64,000 nucleotides of DNA from Nomia melanderi (taxonomy: Eukaryota; Arthropoda; Insecta; Hymenoptera; Halictidae): positions 930,001 to 994,000 of the forward strand of contig NW_027475141.1 of NCBI RefSeq assembly GCF_051020985.1, read 5' to 3'. Of this stretch, positions 35,626 through 48,100 are shown one piece after another (within the stretch, counting starts at the first letter, position 1; every line of letters starts with the position of its first letter). The notes beneath the pieces are model-generated. The model was not told where the DNA came from. It saw only the letters and a list, made by a program, of their open reading frames with translations, and did no database searches. The translations under genes were made by a program, and so were the position numbers.

Positions 35626-36650
35626 CACTTTGATTTATTGAGCTATCTCTAATAGCACCCGAGATATCACCAGATATATATTGGATCTTTCCCTGACCCT
35701 GACAGTCCGGCCCTATGTGTCGGTGGTTTTCTCGTCCCCTGGTGGACCGAGGTGGTTCCCGCTGCACACATTCATGCGCCAGGGCTTCCTGCAGACAATT
35801 CACTTTCGTTTATTGCGCTATCTGCAATAGCACCCGCGATATCACCAGATATATGCTGGATTTTTACATGACCTTCGGTGACGGATACCGAAAATCTGCA
35901 ATTTTCTCGGCCCCTGGTGGTCCGATGTCGTTCCTGGTGCCCAGATTCATGCGCAAGGGCCTCCTGCAGACATTACACATTGGTTTATTGCGCTATCTCT
36001 AATAGCACCTGAGATAACATGAGATACATCCTGGGTTTTTACATGACTTTGGGTGTCCGGCCCCATGTGTTGGTGGTTTCTCGGCCCCTGGTGGTCCGCG
36101 GTCGTTCCCGCTGCACAGATTCATGCGCCAAGGCCTCCTGCAGATAATTCACGTTGGTTTATTGCGCTATCTCTAATTTCTCACGAGATATCACCAGATA
36201 TATATTGGATTTTTCCCTGACCCTGAGTGTCGGGCCCCATGAGACGGTGGTTTTCTCGGCCCCTGGTGTTCCGAGGTCGTTCCCGCTGCACAGATTCATG
36301 CGCCAGGGCTTCCTGCAGAGAATGCACTTTGATTTATCGCGCTATATGTAATAGCCGCCGAGATATCACCAGATATATGCTGGATTTTTCCCTGACCCTA
36401 AGTGTCCGGCCCCATGTGTCTGTGGTTTTCTCGGCCCCTGGTGTTCCGAGGTAGTTCCCGCTGCACAGATGCATGCGCCAGGGCCTCCTGCAGATAATTC
36501 ACTTCGATTTATCGCGCTACATGTAATAGCCGCCGAGATATCACCGGATATATATTGGATTTTTCCCTGACCCTGATTGTCCGGCTCCATGAGACGGTGG
36601 TTTTCTCGGCCCTTGGTGCTCCGAGGTCGTTCCCGCTGCACAGATTCATG
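35626..36650. repeat. 1.0 kb block, copy 1 of 3
   Basis: 1025 bp match 38425-39449 at an offset of 2799 bp (16 monomers minus 1) with about four mismatches by eye; most of it also matches 39999-40677. It contains a B-type block near 35854-35915 and the strongly diverged monomer at about 36001-36174. Shared variants include TATTGAGCTATCTC, TTGGATCTTTCCCTG, GGCCCTATGTGTCGG and GAGGTGGTTCCCG. Confidence 0.9.
36001..36174. repeat. Diverged 174 bp monomer (GATACATCCTGG form)
   Basis: The first third reads CACCTGAGATAACATGAGAT then ACATCCTGGGTTTTTACATG, lacking the EcoRV site and the ATATATAT core, and continues with GACTTTGGGTGTCCGGCCCC and TGTGTTGGTGGTTTCTCGG (one T short). It is a B-like start joined to an A-like middle. 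Copies lie at about 38800 and 40374, each inside a copy of the 1.0 kb block; a cousin is near 55090. Confidence 0.8.
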
Positions 36651-37866
36651 CGGCAGGGCTTGCTGCAGACAATGCACTTTAGTTTATCGCGCTATCTCTA
36701 ATAGCACCAGAGATATCACCAGATATATATTGGATTTTCCCCTGACCCTGAGTGTCCGGCCCCATCAGTCGGTGGTTTTCTCGGCCCCTGGTGGTCCGAC
36801 GTTGCTCCCGCTGCGCAGATTCATGCGCTAGGGCCTCCTGCAGACAATGCACTTTAGTTTATCGCGCTATCTCTAATAGCACCGGAGATATCACCAGATA
36901 TATATTGGATTTTCCCCTGACCCTGAGTATCCGGCCCCATGAGTCGGTGGTTTTCTCGGCTCCTGGTGGTCCTAGGTCGTTCCCGGTGCGCAGATTCATG
37001 CGCTAGGGCCTCCTGCAGACAATGCACTTTGATTTATCGCGCTATCTGTAATAGCACCCGAGATATCACCAGATATATATTGGATTTTTCCCTGACCCTG
37101 TGTGTCCGGCCCCATGAGACGGTGGTTTTCTCGGCCGCTGGTGGTCCGTGGTCGTTCCCGCTGCACAGATTCATGCGCCAGGGCCTCCTGCAGATAATTC
37201 ACGTTGGTTTATTGCACTATCTCTAATAGCACCCGAGATATCACCAGATATATATTGGATTTTCCCCTGACCCTGAGTGTCCGGCCCCATGAGACGGCTG
37301 TTTTCTCGGGCCCTGGTGATCCGAGGTCGTTGCCGCTGCACAGATGCATGCACCAGGGCCTCCTGCAGATAATTCACTTTGGTTTATTGTGATATCTGTA
37401 ATAGCACCCGAGATATCACCAGATATATATTGGATTTTTCCCTGACCCTGAGTGTCCGGCCCCATGAGACGGCTGTTTTCTCGGCCCCTGGTGGTTCGAG
37501 GTCGTTCCCCCTGCACAGATTCATGCGCCAGGGTCTCCTGCAGATAATTCACGTTGGTTTATTGCGCTATCTCTAATTTCACCCGAGATATCACCAGATA
37601 TATATTGGATTTTTCCCTGACCCTAAGTGTCCGGCCCCATGAGACGGTGGTTTTCTCGGCCGCTGGAGGTCCGTGGTCGTTCCCGCTGCACAGATTCATG
37701 CGCCAGGGCCTCCTGCAGACAATTCAATTTGGATTATTGCGCTATCTCTAATAGCACCCGAGATATCACCAGATATATATTGGTTTTTCCCCAGACCCTG
37801 CGTGTCCGGCCCCATGAGACTGTGGATTTCTCGGCCCCTGGTGGACCGAGGTCGTTCCCGCTGCCC
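36651..37866. repeat. Array segment, about 7 monomers
   Basis: Bases up to about 37063 repeat 32275-32690, as described there. The rest are A-type monomers with GAGACGGCTGTTTTCTCGG variants (near 37290 and 37466) and TCTCTAATTTCACCCGAGA near 37571. Bases 37798-37866 belong to the copy of 35349 onward. Confidence 0.8.
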
Positions 37867-39440
37867 AGATTCATGCGCCAGGGTCACCTACAGACAATGC
37901 ACTTTGATTTATTGCGCTATCTGTAATAGCGCCCGAGATATCAGCAGATATATATTGGATTTTTCCCTGACTCTGAGTGTCCAGCCCCATGAGACGGCTG
38001 TTTTCTCGGCCCCTGGTGGTCTGAGGTCGGTCCCGCTGCACAGATTCATGCGCCAGGGCCTCCTGCAGATAATTCACTTTGGTTTATTGCGCTATCTCTA
38101 ATAGCACCAGAGATATCACCAGATATATATTGGGTTTTCCCCTGACCCTGAGTGTCCGTCCCCATGAGACTGTGGATTTCTCGGACCCTGGTGGTCCGAG
38201 GTCGTTCCCGCTGCCCAGATTCATGCGCCTGGGTCACCTACAGACAATGCACTTTGATTTATTGCTCTATCTGTAATAGCACCCGAGATATCACCGGATA
38301 TATATTGGTTTTTCCCCTGACCCTGAGTGTCCGGCCCCATGTGTCGGTGATTTTCTCGGCCCCTGGTGGTCCGAGGTCGATCCCGCTGTACAGATTCCTG
38401 CGCCAGGGCCTCCTGCAGACAATGCACTTTGATTTATTGAGCTATCTCTAATAGCACCCGAGATATCACCAGATATATATTGGATCTTTCCCTGACCCTG
38501 ACAGTCCGGCCCTATGTGTCGGTGGTTTTCTCGTCCCCTGGTGGTCCGAGGTGGTTCCCGCTGCACACATTCATGCGCCAGGGCTTCCTGCAGACAATTC
38601 ACTTTCGTTTATTGCGCTATCTGCAATAGCACCCGCGATATCACCAGATATATGCTGGATTTTTACATGACCTTCGGTGACGGATACCGAAAATCTGCAA
38701 TTTTCTCGGCCCCTGGTGGTCCGATGTCGTTCCTGGTGCCCAGATTCATGCGCAAGGGCCTCCTGCAGACATTACACATTGGTTTATTGCGCTATCTCTA
38801 ATAGCACCTGAGATAACATGAGATACATCCTGGGTTTTTACATGACTTTGGGTGTCCGGCCCCATGTGTTGGTGGTTTCTCGGCCCCTGGTGGTCCGCGG
38901 TCGTTCCCGCTGCACAGATTCATGCGCCAGGGCCTCCTGCAGATAATTCACGTTGGTTTATTGCGCTATCTCTAATTTCTCACGAGATATCACCAGATAT
39001 ATATTGGATTTTTCCCTGACCCTGAGTGTCGGGCCCCATGAGACGGTGGTTTTCTCGGCCCCTGGTGTTCCGAGGTCGTTCCCGCTGCACAGATTCATGC
39101 GCCAGGGCTTCCTGCAGAGAATGCACTTTGATTTATCGCGCTATATGTAATAGCCGCCGAGATATCACCAGATATATGCTGGATTTTTCCCTGACCCTGA
39201 GTGTCCGGCCCCATGTGTCTGTGGTTCTCTCGGCCCCTGGTGTTCCGAGGTAGTTCCCGCTGCACAGATGCATGCGCCAGGGCCTCCTGCAGATAATTCA
39301 CTTCGATTTATCGCGCTATATGTAATAGCCGCCGAGATATCACCGGATATATATTGGATTTTTCCCTGACCCTGATTGTCCGGCTCCATGAGACGGTGGT
39401 TTTCTCGGCCCTTGGTGCTCCGAGGTCGTTCCCGCTGCAC
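37867..39440. repeat. 9-monomer HOR unit, copy 1 (1574 bp)
   Basis: The unit recurs immediately to its right with a period of 1574 bp (9 monomers minus 1). Landmarks at 38079, 38152, 38514, 38953 and 39026 recur at exactly +1574. It contains a near-complete copy of the 1.0 kb block (38425-39440), a B-type monomer near 38653-38715 and the diverged 174 bp monomer near 38800. Mismatches to copy 2 are few, for example CTGTACAG against CTCTACAG near 38388. Confidence 0.9.
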
Positions 39441-40677
39441 AGATTCATGCGCCAGGGTCACCTACAGACAATGCACTTTGATTTATTGCGCTATCTGTAA
39501 TAGCGCCCGAGATATCAGCAGATATATATTGGATTTTTCACTGACTCTGAGTGTCCGGCCCCATGAGACGGCTGTTTTCTCGGCCCCTGGTGGTCTGAGG
39601 TCGGTCCCGCTGCACAGATTCATGCGCCAGGGCCTCCTGCAGATAATTCACTTTGGTTTATTGCGCTATCTCTAATAGCACCAGAGATATCACCAGATAT
39701 ATATTGGGTTTTCCCCTGACCCTGAGTGTCCGTCCCCATGAGACTGTGGATTTCTCGGACCCTGGTGGTCCGAGGTCGTTCCCGCTGCCCAGATTCATGC
39801 GCCTGGGTCACCTACAGACAATGCACTTTGATTTATTGCGCTATCTGTAATAGCACCCGAGATATCACCGGATATATATTGGTTTTTCCCCTGACCCTGA
39901 GTGTCCGGCCCCATGTGTCGGTGATTTTCTCGGCCCCTGGTGGTCCGAGGTCGATCCCGCTCTACAGATTCCTGCGCCAGGGCCTCCTGCAGACAATGCA
40001 CTTTGATTTATTGAGCTATCTCTAATAGCACCCGAGATATCACCAGATATATATTGGATCTTTCCCTGACCCTGACAGTCCGGCCCTATGTGTCGGTGGT
40101 TTTCTCGTCCCCTGGTGGTCCGAGGTGGTTCCCGCTGCACACATTCATGCGCCAGGGCTTCCTGCAGACAATTCACTTTCGTTTATTGCGCTATCTGCAA
40201 TAGCACCCGCGATATCACCAGATATATGCTGGATTTTTACATGACCTTCGGTGACGGATACCGAAAATCTGCAATTTTCTCGGCCCCTGGTGGTCCGATG
40301 TCGTTCCTGGTGCCCAGATTCATGCGCAAGGGCCTCTTGCAGACATTACACATTGGTTTATTGCGCTATCTCTAATAGCACCTGAGATAACATGAGATAC
40401 ATCCTGGGTTTTTACATGACTTTGGGTGTCCGGCCCCATGTGTTGGTGGTTTCTCGGCCCCTGGTGGTCCGCGGTCGTTCCCGCTGCACAGATTCATGCG
40501 CCAGGGCCTCCTGCAGATAATTCACGTTGGTTTATTGCGCTATCTCTAATTTCTCACGAGATATCACCAGATATATATTGGATTTTTCCCTGACCCTGAG
40601 TGTCGGGCCCCATGAGACGGTGGTTTTCTCGGCCCCTGGTGTTCCGAGGTCGTTCCCGCTGCACAGATTCATGCGCC
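39441..40677. repeat. 9-monomer HOR unit, copy 2 (truncated, 1237 bp)
   Basis: This repeats 37867-39103 and then breaks off at about 40677, where CAGTGCCTCCTACAG replaces CAGGGCTTCCTGCAG. The last two monomers of the unit are missing. It holds the last B-type monomer (about 40227-40290) before a 12 kb stretch without any. Confidence 0.9.
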
Positions 40678-40707
40678 AGTGCCTCCTACAGACAATGCAC
40701 TTTGATT

Positions 40708-41129
40708 TATTGCGCTATCTGTAATAGCTCCCGAGATATCACCAGATATATATTGGATTTTTCCCTGACCCTGAGTGTCCGGCCCCATGAGACGGTGGTT
40801 GTCTCGGCCCCTGGTGGTCCGAGGTCATTCCCGCTGCACAGATTCATGCGCCAGGGCATCCTGCAGATAATTCTCTTTGATTTATCGCGCTAACTCTAAT
40901 AGCACCCGAGATATCACCAGATATATATTGGATTTTCCCCTGACCCTGAGTGTCCGGCCCCATGAGACGGTGGTTTTCTCGGCCCCTGGTGGTCCGAGGT
41001 CGTTCCCGCAGCCCAGATTCATGCGCCAGGGCCTCCTACAGACAATGCACTGTGATTTATTGCGCTATCTGTAATAGCACCCGAGATATCATCAGATATA
41101 TATTGAATTTTTCCCTGACCATGAGTGTC
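40708..41129. repeat. 8-monomer-offset block, copy 1
   Basis: About 420 bp match 42109-42530 at an offset of 1401 bp. Shared variants are TAGCTCCCGAGATATC, GAGGTCATTCCCGCTGC, GGGCATCCTGCAGATAATTC followed by TCTTTGATTTATCGCG, and GCTAACTCTAATAGC. Confidence 0.8.
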
Positions 41130-42108
41130 CGGACCCATGCGACGGTGGTTTTCTCGGCCCCTGGTGGTCCGAGGTCGTTCCCGCTGCACAGATTCATGCG
41201 CCAGGGCCTCCTACAGAAAAATTCACTTCGATTTATCGCGCTATCTCTAATAGCACCCGAGATATCACCAGATATATAATGGATTTTTCCCCGACCCTGA
41301 GTGTCCGGCCCCATGAGACGGTGGTTGTCTCGGCCCCTGGTGGTCCGAGGTCGTTCCCGCAGCCCAGATTCATGCGCCAGGGCCTCCTACAGACAATGCA
41401 CTTTGATTTATTGCGCTATCTGTAATAGCACGCGAGATATCACCAGATATATATTGAATTTTTCCCTGACCATGAGTGTCCGGACCCATGAGACGGTGAT
41501 TTTCTCGGACCCTGGTGGTCGGAGGTCGTTCCCGCTGCACAGATGCATGCGCCAGTGCCTCCTACAGACAATGCACTTTGATTTATTGCGCTATCTGTAA
41601 TAGCTCCCGAGATATCACCAGATATATATTGGATTTTTCCCTGACCATGAGTGTCCGGCCCCATGAGACGATGGTTTTCTCGGCCCCTGGTGGTCCGAGG
41701 TCGTTCCGGCTGCACAGATTCATGCGCCAGGGCCTCCTACAGACAATGCACTTTGATTTATTGCGCTATCTGTAATAGCTCCCGAGATATCACCAGATAT
41801 ATATTGGATTTTCCCCTGACCCTGAGTGTCCGGCCCCATGAGACGGTGGTTTTCTCGGCCCCTGGTGGCCCGAGGTCGTTCTCGCACCCCAGATTCATGC
41901 GCCAGGGCCTCCTACAGACAATGCACTTTGATTTATTGCGCTATCTGTAATAGCACCCGAGATATCATCAGATATATATTGAATTTTTCCCTGACCATGA
42001 GTGTCCGGCCCCATGAGACGGTCGTTTTCTCGGCCCCTGGTGGTCCGAGGTCGTTCCCGCAGCCCAGATTCATGCGCCAGGGCCTCCTACAGACAATGCA
42101 CTGTGATT

Positions 42109-42530
42109 TATTGCGCTATCTGTAATAGCTCCCGAGATATCACCAGATATATATTGGATTTTTCCCTGACCCTGAGTGTCCGGCCCCATGAGACGGTGGT
42201 TGTCTCGGCCCCTGGTGGTCCGAGGTCATTCCCGCTGCACAGATTCATGCGCCAGGGCATCCTGCAGATAATTCTCTTTGATTTATCGCGCTAACTCTAA
42301 TAGCACCCGAGATATCACCAGATATATATTGGATTTTCCCCTGACCCTGAGTGTCCGGCCCCATGAGACGGTGGTTTTCTCGGCCCCTGGTGGTCCGAGG
42401 TCGTTCCCGCAGCCCAGATTCATGCGCCAGGGCCTCCTACAGACAATGCACTGTGATTTATTGCGCTATCTGTAATAGCACCCGAGATATCATCAGATAT
42501 ATATTGAATTTTTCCCTGACCATGAGTGTC
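42109..42530. repeat. 8-monomer-offset block, copy 2
   Basis: Partner of 40708-41129, ending where GGCCCCATGAGACGGTCG here replaces GGACCCATGCGACGGTGG. Confidence 0.8.
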
Positions 42531-42660
42531 CGGCCCCATGAGACGGTCGTTTTCTCGGCCCCTGGTGGTCCGAGGTCGTTCCCGCTGCACAGATGCATGC
42601 GCCAGTGCCTCCTACAGACAATGCACTTTGATTTATTGCGCTATCTGTAATAGCACCCGA

Positions 42661-42682
42661 GATATCACCAGATATATATTGG
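42661..42682. other. AT-rich core of the monomer: EcoRV site plus ATATATAT dyad (example)
   Basis: GATATC at 42661-42666 is followed by CCAGATATATATTGG at 42668-42682. The second motif is a near-perfect dyad: CCA pairs with TGG around the self-complementary ATATATAT, with one bulged G. AGATAT also recurs as a direct repeat about 10 bp apart, close to one helical turn. The motif recurs in most A-type monomers; B-type monomers carry ATATATGCTGG and lose the dyad centre. Function is unknown; it is the natural place to look for a phased nucleosome edge or a protein site. Confidence 0.6.
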
Positions 42683-42728
42683 ATTTTCCCCTGACCCTGA
42701 GTGTCCGGCCCCATGAGACGGTGGTTTT

Positions 42729-42749
42729 CTCGGCCCCTGGTGGTCCGAG
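42729..42749. other. GC-rich imperfect inverted repeat within each monomer (example)
   Basis: This 21 bp segment has arms CTCGG (42729-42733) and CCGAG (42745-42749). Inside the arms are a C/T mismatch, two further C-G pairs and a 5-base loop CTGGT. The same 21 bp recur in most monomers. Many B-type monomers read CCGATG here and lose the outermost pair. Short dyads have been proposed as a substitute for CENP-B boxes in some centromeric satellites; whether this one acts that way is inference only. Confidence 0.5.
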
Positions 42750-42822
42750 GTCGTTCCCGCAGCCCAGATTCATGCGCCAGGGCCTCCTACAGACAATGCA
42801 CTTTGATTTATTGCGCTATCTG

Positions 42823-42997
42823 TAATAGCACCCGAGATATCACCAGATATATATTGGATTTTCCCCTGACCCTGAGTGTCCGGCCCCATGAGACGGTGGT
42901 TTTCTCGGCCCCTGGTGGTCCGAGGTCGTTCCCGCAGCCCAGATTCATGCGCCAGGGCCTCCTACAGACAATGCACTTTGATTTATTGCGCTATCTG
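42823..42997. repeat. A-type monomer identical to its left neighbour
   Basis: This unit repeats 42648-42822 with no mismatch that I can see. Two identical adjacent monomers are the signature of a very recent one-monomer duplication or local conversion. It lies inside the most homogenised zone of the array (about 40.7-51.9 kb). Confidence 0.85.
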
Positions 42998-44879
42998 TAA
43001 TAGCACCCGAGATATCACCAGATATATATTGAATTTTTCCCTGACCATGAGTGTCCGGACCCATGAGACGGTGGTTTTCTCGGCCCCTGGTGGTCCGAGG
43101 TAGTTCCCGCTGCACAGATTCATGCGCCAGGGCCTCCTACAGACAATGCACTTTGATTTATTGCGCTATCTGTAATAGCACCCGAGATATCACCAGATAT
43201 ATATTGGATTTTTCCCTGACCCTGAGTGTCCGGCCCCATGAGACTGTGGTTTTCTCGGCCCCTGGTGGCCCGAGGTCGTTCCCGTTGCACAGATTCATGC
43301 GCCAGGGCCTCCTGCAGATAATTCACTTTGGTTTATTTCGCTATATCTAATAACACCCGAGATATCACCAGATATATATTGGATTTTCCCCTGACCCTGA
43401 GTGTCCGGCCCCATGAGACGGTGGTTTTCTCGGCCCCTGGTGGTCCGACATCGTTCTCGCACCCCAGATTCATGCGCCAGGGCCTCCTACAGACAATGCA
43501 CTTTGATTTATTGCGCTATCTGTAATAGCACCCGCGATATCATCAGATATATATTGAATTTTTCCCTGACCATGAGTGTCCGGCCCCATGAGACGGTGGT
43601 TTTCTCGGCCCCTGGTGGTCCGAGGTCGTTCCGGCTGCACAGATTCATGCGCCAGGGCCTCCTACAGACAATGCACTTTGATTTATTCCGCTATCTCTAA
43701 TAGCACCCGAGATATCACCAGATATATATTGGATTTTCCCCTGACCCTGAGTGTCCGGCATCATGAGACTGTGGCTTTTACGGCCCCCTGGTTGTCCGAG
43801 GTCGTTCCCGCTGCACAGATGCATGCGCCAGTGCCTCCTACAGACAATGCACTTTGATTTATTGCGCTATCTGTAATAGCTCCCGAGATATCACCAGATA
43901 TATATTGGATTTTTCCCTGACCATGAGTGTCCGGCCCCATGAGACGGTGGCTTTCTCGGCCCCTGGTGGTCCGAGGTCGTTCTGGCTGCACAGATTCATG
44001 CGCCAGGGCCTCCTACAGAAAATACACTTTGATTTATTCCGCTATCTCTAATAACACCCGAGATATCACCAGATATATATTGGATTTTCCCCTGACCCTG
44101 AGTGTCCGGCCCCATGAGACGGTGGTTTTCTCGGCCCCTGGTGGTCCGAGGTCGTTCTCGCACCCCAGATTCATGCGCCAGGGCCTCCTACAGACAATGC
44201 ACTTTGATTTATTGCGCTATCTGTAATAGCACCCGAGATATCATCAGATATATATTGAATTTTTCCCTGACCATGAGTGTCCGGCCCCATGAGACGGTCG
44301 TTTTCTCGGCCCCTGGTGGTCCGAGGTCGTTCCCGCTGCACAGATGCATGCGCCAGTGCCTCCAACAGACAATGCACTTTGATTTATTGCGCTATCTGTA
44401 ATAGCTCCCGAGATATCACCAGATATATATTGGATTTTTCCCTGACCCTGAGTGTCCGGCCCCATGAGACGGTGGTTGTCTCGGCCCCTGGTGGTCCGAG
44501 GTCGTTCCCGCAGCCCAGATTCATGCGCCAGGGCCTCCTACAGACAATGCAATTTGATTTATCGCGCTATCTCTAATCGCACCCGACATATCACCAGATA
44601 TATATTGGATTTTTCCCCGACCCTGAGTGTTCGGCCCCAGGAGACGGTGGTTTTCTCGGCCCCTGGTGGTCCGACGTCGTTCCCGCTGCACAGAATCATG
44701 CGCCAAGGCCTCCTACAGACAATGCACTTTGATTTATTGGGCTATCTGTAATAGCACCCTAGATATCACCAGATATATATTGGATTTTCCCCTGACCCTG
44801 AGCGTCCGGCCCCATGAGACTGTGCTTTTCTCGGCCCCTGGTGGTTCGAGGTCGTTCCCGCTGCACAGATTCATGCGCC

Positions 44880-45150
44880 AGGGCCTCCTGCAGATAATTC
44901 ACTTTGGTTTATTGCGCTATCTCTAATAGCACCCGAGATATCACCAGATATATATTGCATTTTTCCCTGGCCCTGAGGGTCCGGCTCCATGAGACGGTGG
45001 TTTTCTCGGCCCCTGGTGGTTTGAGGTCGTTCCCGCTGCACAGATTCAGGCGGCAGGATCTCCTGCAGATAATTCACTTGGGATTATTGCGCTACCTCTA
45101 ATAGCACCCGAGATATCACCAGATGTATATTGGATTTTTCCCTGATCCTG
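44880..45150. repeat. Widest-spaced duplicated block of the right half, copy 1
   Basis: About 270 bp recur at 52235-52505, 7355 bp away (42 monomers plus 5 bp). Shared private variants are TTGCATTTTTCCCTGGCCCT, GGTGGTTTGAGGTCG, CAGATTCAGGCGGCAGGATC and CACTTGGGATTATTGCG. Confidence 0.8.
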
Positions 45151-48100
45151 AGTGTCCGGCCCCTTGAGACTGTGGTTTTCTCGGCCCCTGGTGGTCCGAG
45201 GTCGTTCCGGCTGCACAGATTCATGCGCCAGGGCCTCCTACAGACAATGCACTTTGATTTATCGCTCTATCTCTAATAGCACCCGAGATATCACCAGATA
45301 TATAATGGATTTTTCCCCGACACTGAGTGTCCGGCCCCATGAGACGGTGGTTTTCTCGACCCCCTGGTGGTCCGAGGTCGTTCCCGCTGCACAGATGCAT
45401 GCGCCACGGCCTCTTGCAGATAATTCACTTTGGTTTATTGCGCTACCTCTAATAGCACCCGTGATATCACCAGATATATATTGGATATTCCCCAGACCCT
45501 GAGTGTCCGGCCCCATGAGACGGTGGTTTTCTCGGCCCCTGGTGGTCCGACATCGTTCTGGCACCCCAGATTCATGCGCCAGGGCCTCCTACAGACAATG
45601 CACTTTGATTTATTGCGCTATCTGTAATAGCACCCGCGATATCATCAGATATATATTGAATTTTTCCCTGACCATGAGTGTCCGGCCCCATGAGACGGTG
45701 GTTTTCTCGGCCCCTGGTGGTCCGAGGTAGTTCCCGCTGCACAGATTCATGCGCCAGGGCCTCCTACAGACAATTCACTTCGATTTATCGCGCTATCTCT
45801 AACAGCACCCGAGATATCACCAGATATATAATGGATTTTTCCCCGACCCTGAGTGTCCGGCCCCATGAGACGGTGGTTGTCTCGGCCCCTGGTGGTCCGA
45901 GGTCATTCCCGCAGCCCAGATTCATGCGCCAGGGCCTCCTACAGACAATGCACTTTGATTTATTGCGCTATCTGTAATAGCACCCGAGATATCACCAGAT
46001 ATATATTGAATTTTTCCCTGACCATGAGTGTCCGGACCCATAAGACGGTGATTTTCTCGGCCCCTGGTGGTCGGAGGTCGTTCCCGCTACACAGATTCAT
46101 GCGCCAGGGCCCCTGCAGATAATTCACTTTGGTTTATTGCGCTATCTCTAATAACACCCGAGATATCACCAGATATATATTGGATTTTCCCCTGACCCTG
46201 AGTGTCCGGCCCCATGAGACGGTGGTTTTCTCGACCCCTGGTGGTCCGAGGTCGTTCCCGCTGCACAGATTCATGCGCGAGTGCCTCCTACGGACAATGC
46301 ACTTTGATTCATTGCGCTATCTGTAATAGCACCCGAGATATCACCAGATATATATTGGATTTTTCCCTGACCCTGAGTGTCCGGCCCCATGAGACTGTGG
46401 TTTTCTCGGCCCCTGGTGGCCCGAGGTCGTTCCCGTTGCACAGATTCATGCGCCAGGGCCTCCTGCAGATAATTCACTTTGGTTTATTTCGCTATATCTA
46501 ATAACACCCGAGATATCACCAGATATATATTGGATTTTCCCCTGACCCTGAGTGTCCGGCCCCATGAGACGGTGGTTTTCTCGGCCCCTGGTGGTCCGAC
46601 ATCGTTCTGGCACCCCAGATTCATGCGCCAGGGCCTCCTACAGACAATGCACTTTGATTTATTGCGCTATCTGTAATAGCACCCGCGATATCATCAGATA
46701 TATATTGAATTTTTCCCTGACCATGAGTGTCCGGCCCCATGAGACGGTCGTTTTCTCGGCCCCTGGTGGTCCGAGGTCGTTCCCGCTGCACAGATGCATG
46801 CGCCAGTGCCTCCTACAGACAATGCACTTTGATTTATTGCGCTATCTCTAATAGCTCCCCAGATATCACCAGATATATATTGGATTTTTCCCTGACCCTG
46901 AGTGTCCGGCCCCATGAGACGGTGGTTTTCTCGGCCCCTGGTGGTCCGAGGTAGTTCCCGCTGCACAGATTCATGCGCCAGGGCCTCCTACAGACAATTC
47001 ACTTCGATTTATCGCGCTATATCTAACAGCACCCGAGATATCATCAGATATATATTGAATTTTTCCCTGACCATGAGTGTCCGGCCCCATGAGACGGTCG
47101 TTTTCTCGGCCCCTGGTGGCCCGAGGTCGTTCCCGCTGCACAGATGCATGCGCCAGTGCCTCCTACAGACAATGCACTTTGATTTATTGCGCTATCTGTA
47201 ATTGCTCCCGAGATATCACCAGATATATATTGGATTTTTCCCTGACCCTGAGTGTCCGGCCCCATGAGACGGTGGTTGTCTCGGCCCCTGGTGGTCCGAG
47301 GTCGTTCCTGCAGCCCAGATTCATGCGCCAGGGCCTCCTACAGACAATGCACTTTGATTTATCGCGCTATCTCTAATAGCACCCGACATATCACCAGATA
47401 TATATTGGATTTTTCCCCGACCCTGAGTGTTCGGCCTCAGGAGACGGTGGTTTTCTCGGCCCTTGGTGGTCCGAGATCGTTCACGCTGCACGTATACATG
47501 CGCCAGGGCCTCCTACAGACAATGCACTTTGATTTATTCCGCTATCTCTAATAACACCCGAGATATCACAAGATATATATTGGATTTTCCCCTGACCCTG
47601 AGTGTCCGGCCCCATGAGACGGTGGTTTTCTCGGCCCCTGGTGGTCCGAGGTCGTTCTCGCACCCCAGATTCATGCGCCAGGGCCTCCTACAGACAATGC
47701 ACTGTGATTTATTGCGCTATCTGTAATAGCACCCGAGATATCATCAGATATATAGTGAATTTTTCCCTGACCATGAGTGTCCGGCCCCATGAGACGGTCG
47801 TTTTCTCGGCCCCTGGTGGTCCGAGGTCGTTCCCGCTGCACAGATGCATGCGCCAGTGCCTCCTACAGACAATGCACTTTGATTTATTGCGCTATCTGTA
47901 ATAGCACCCGAGATATCACCAGATATATATTGGATTTTCTCCTGACCCTGAGTGTCCGGCCCCATGAGACGGTGGTTTTCTCGGCCCCTGGTGGTCCGAG
48001 GTCGTTCCCGCAGCCCAGATTCATGCGCCAGGGCCTCCTACAGACAATGCACTTTGATTTATTGCGCTATCTGTAATAGCACCCGAGATATCACCAGATA

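Larger units (their letters stand above)
42648..42822. repeat. Reference A-type monomer (175 bp)
   Basis: I take this unit as a typical class A monomer and start it at TAATAG. It is about 53% G+C. The first ~45 bp are AT-rich (EcoRV site, then an ATATATAT core and a T-run), and the next ~100 bp are GC-rich with most of the nine CpG sites. The unit immediately to its right (42823-42997) matches it base for base by eye, which is unusual in this array, where neighbours normally differ at many positions. It carries the regional GCAGCCCAG variant rather than the commoner GCTGCACAG. Confidence 0.9.

Noticed and set aside
30741..36200. CTCTAATTTCTCACGAGATA variant (near 31097, 36170, 38970 and 40544) as an insertion or mobile-element edge.
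   Set aside because: It is a substitution variant of the same length inside an ordinary monomer and is explained by copying of the block that carries it.
42715..42760. CENP-B box candidate around CGTTCCCG.
   Set aside because: Only the CCCG part fits. The required T and CGAA positions on the reverse strand are not met in the forms I examined (CCCGCTG, CCCGCAG, CCCGTTG).
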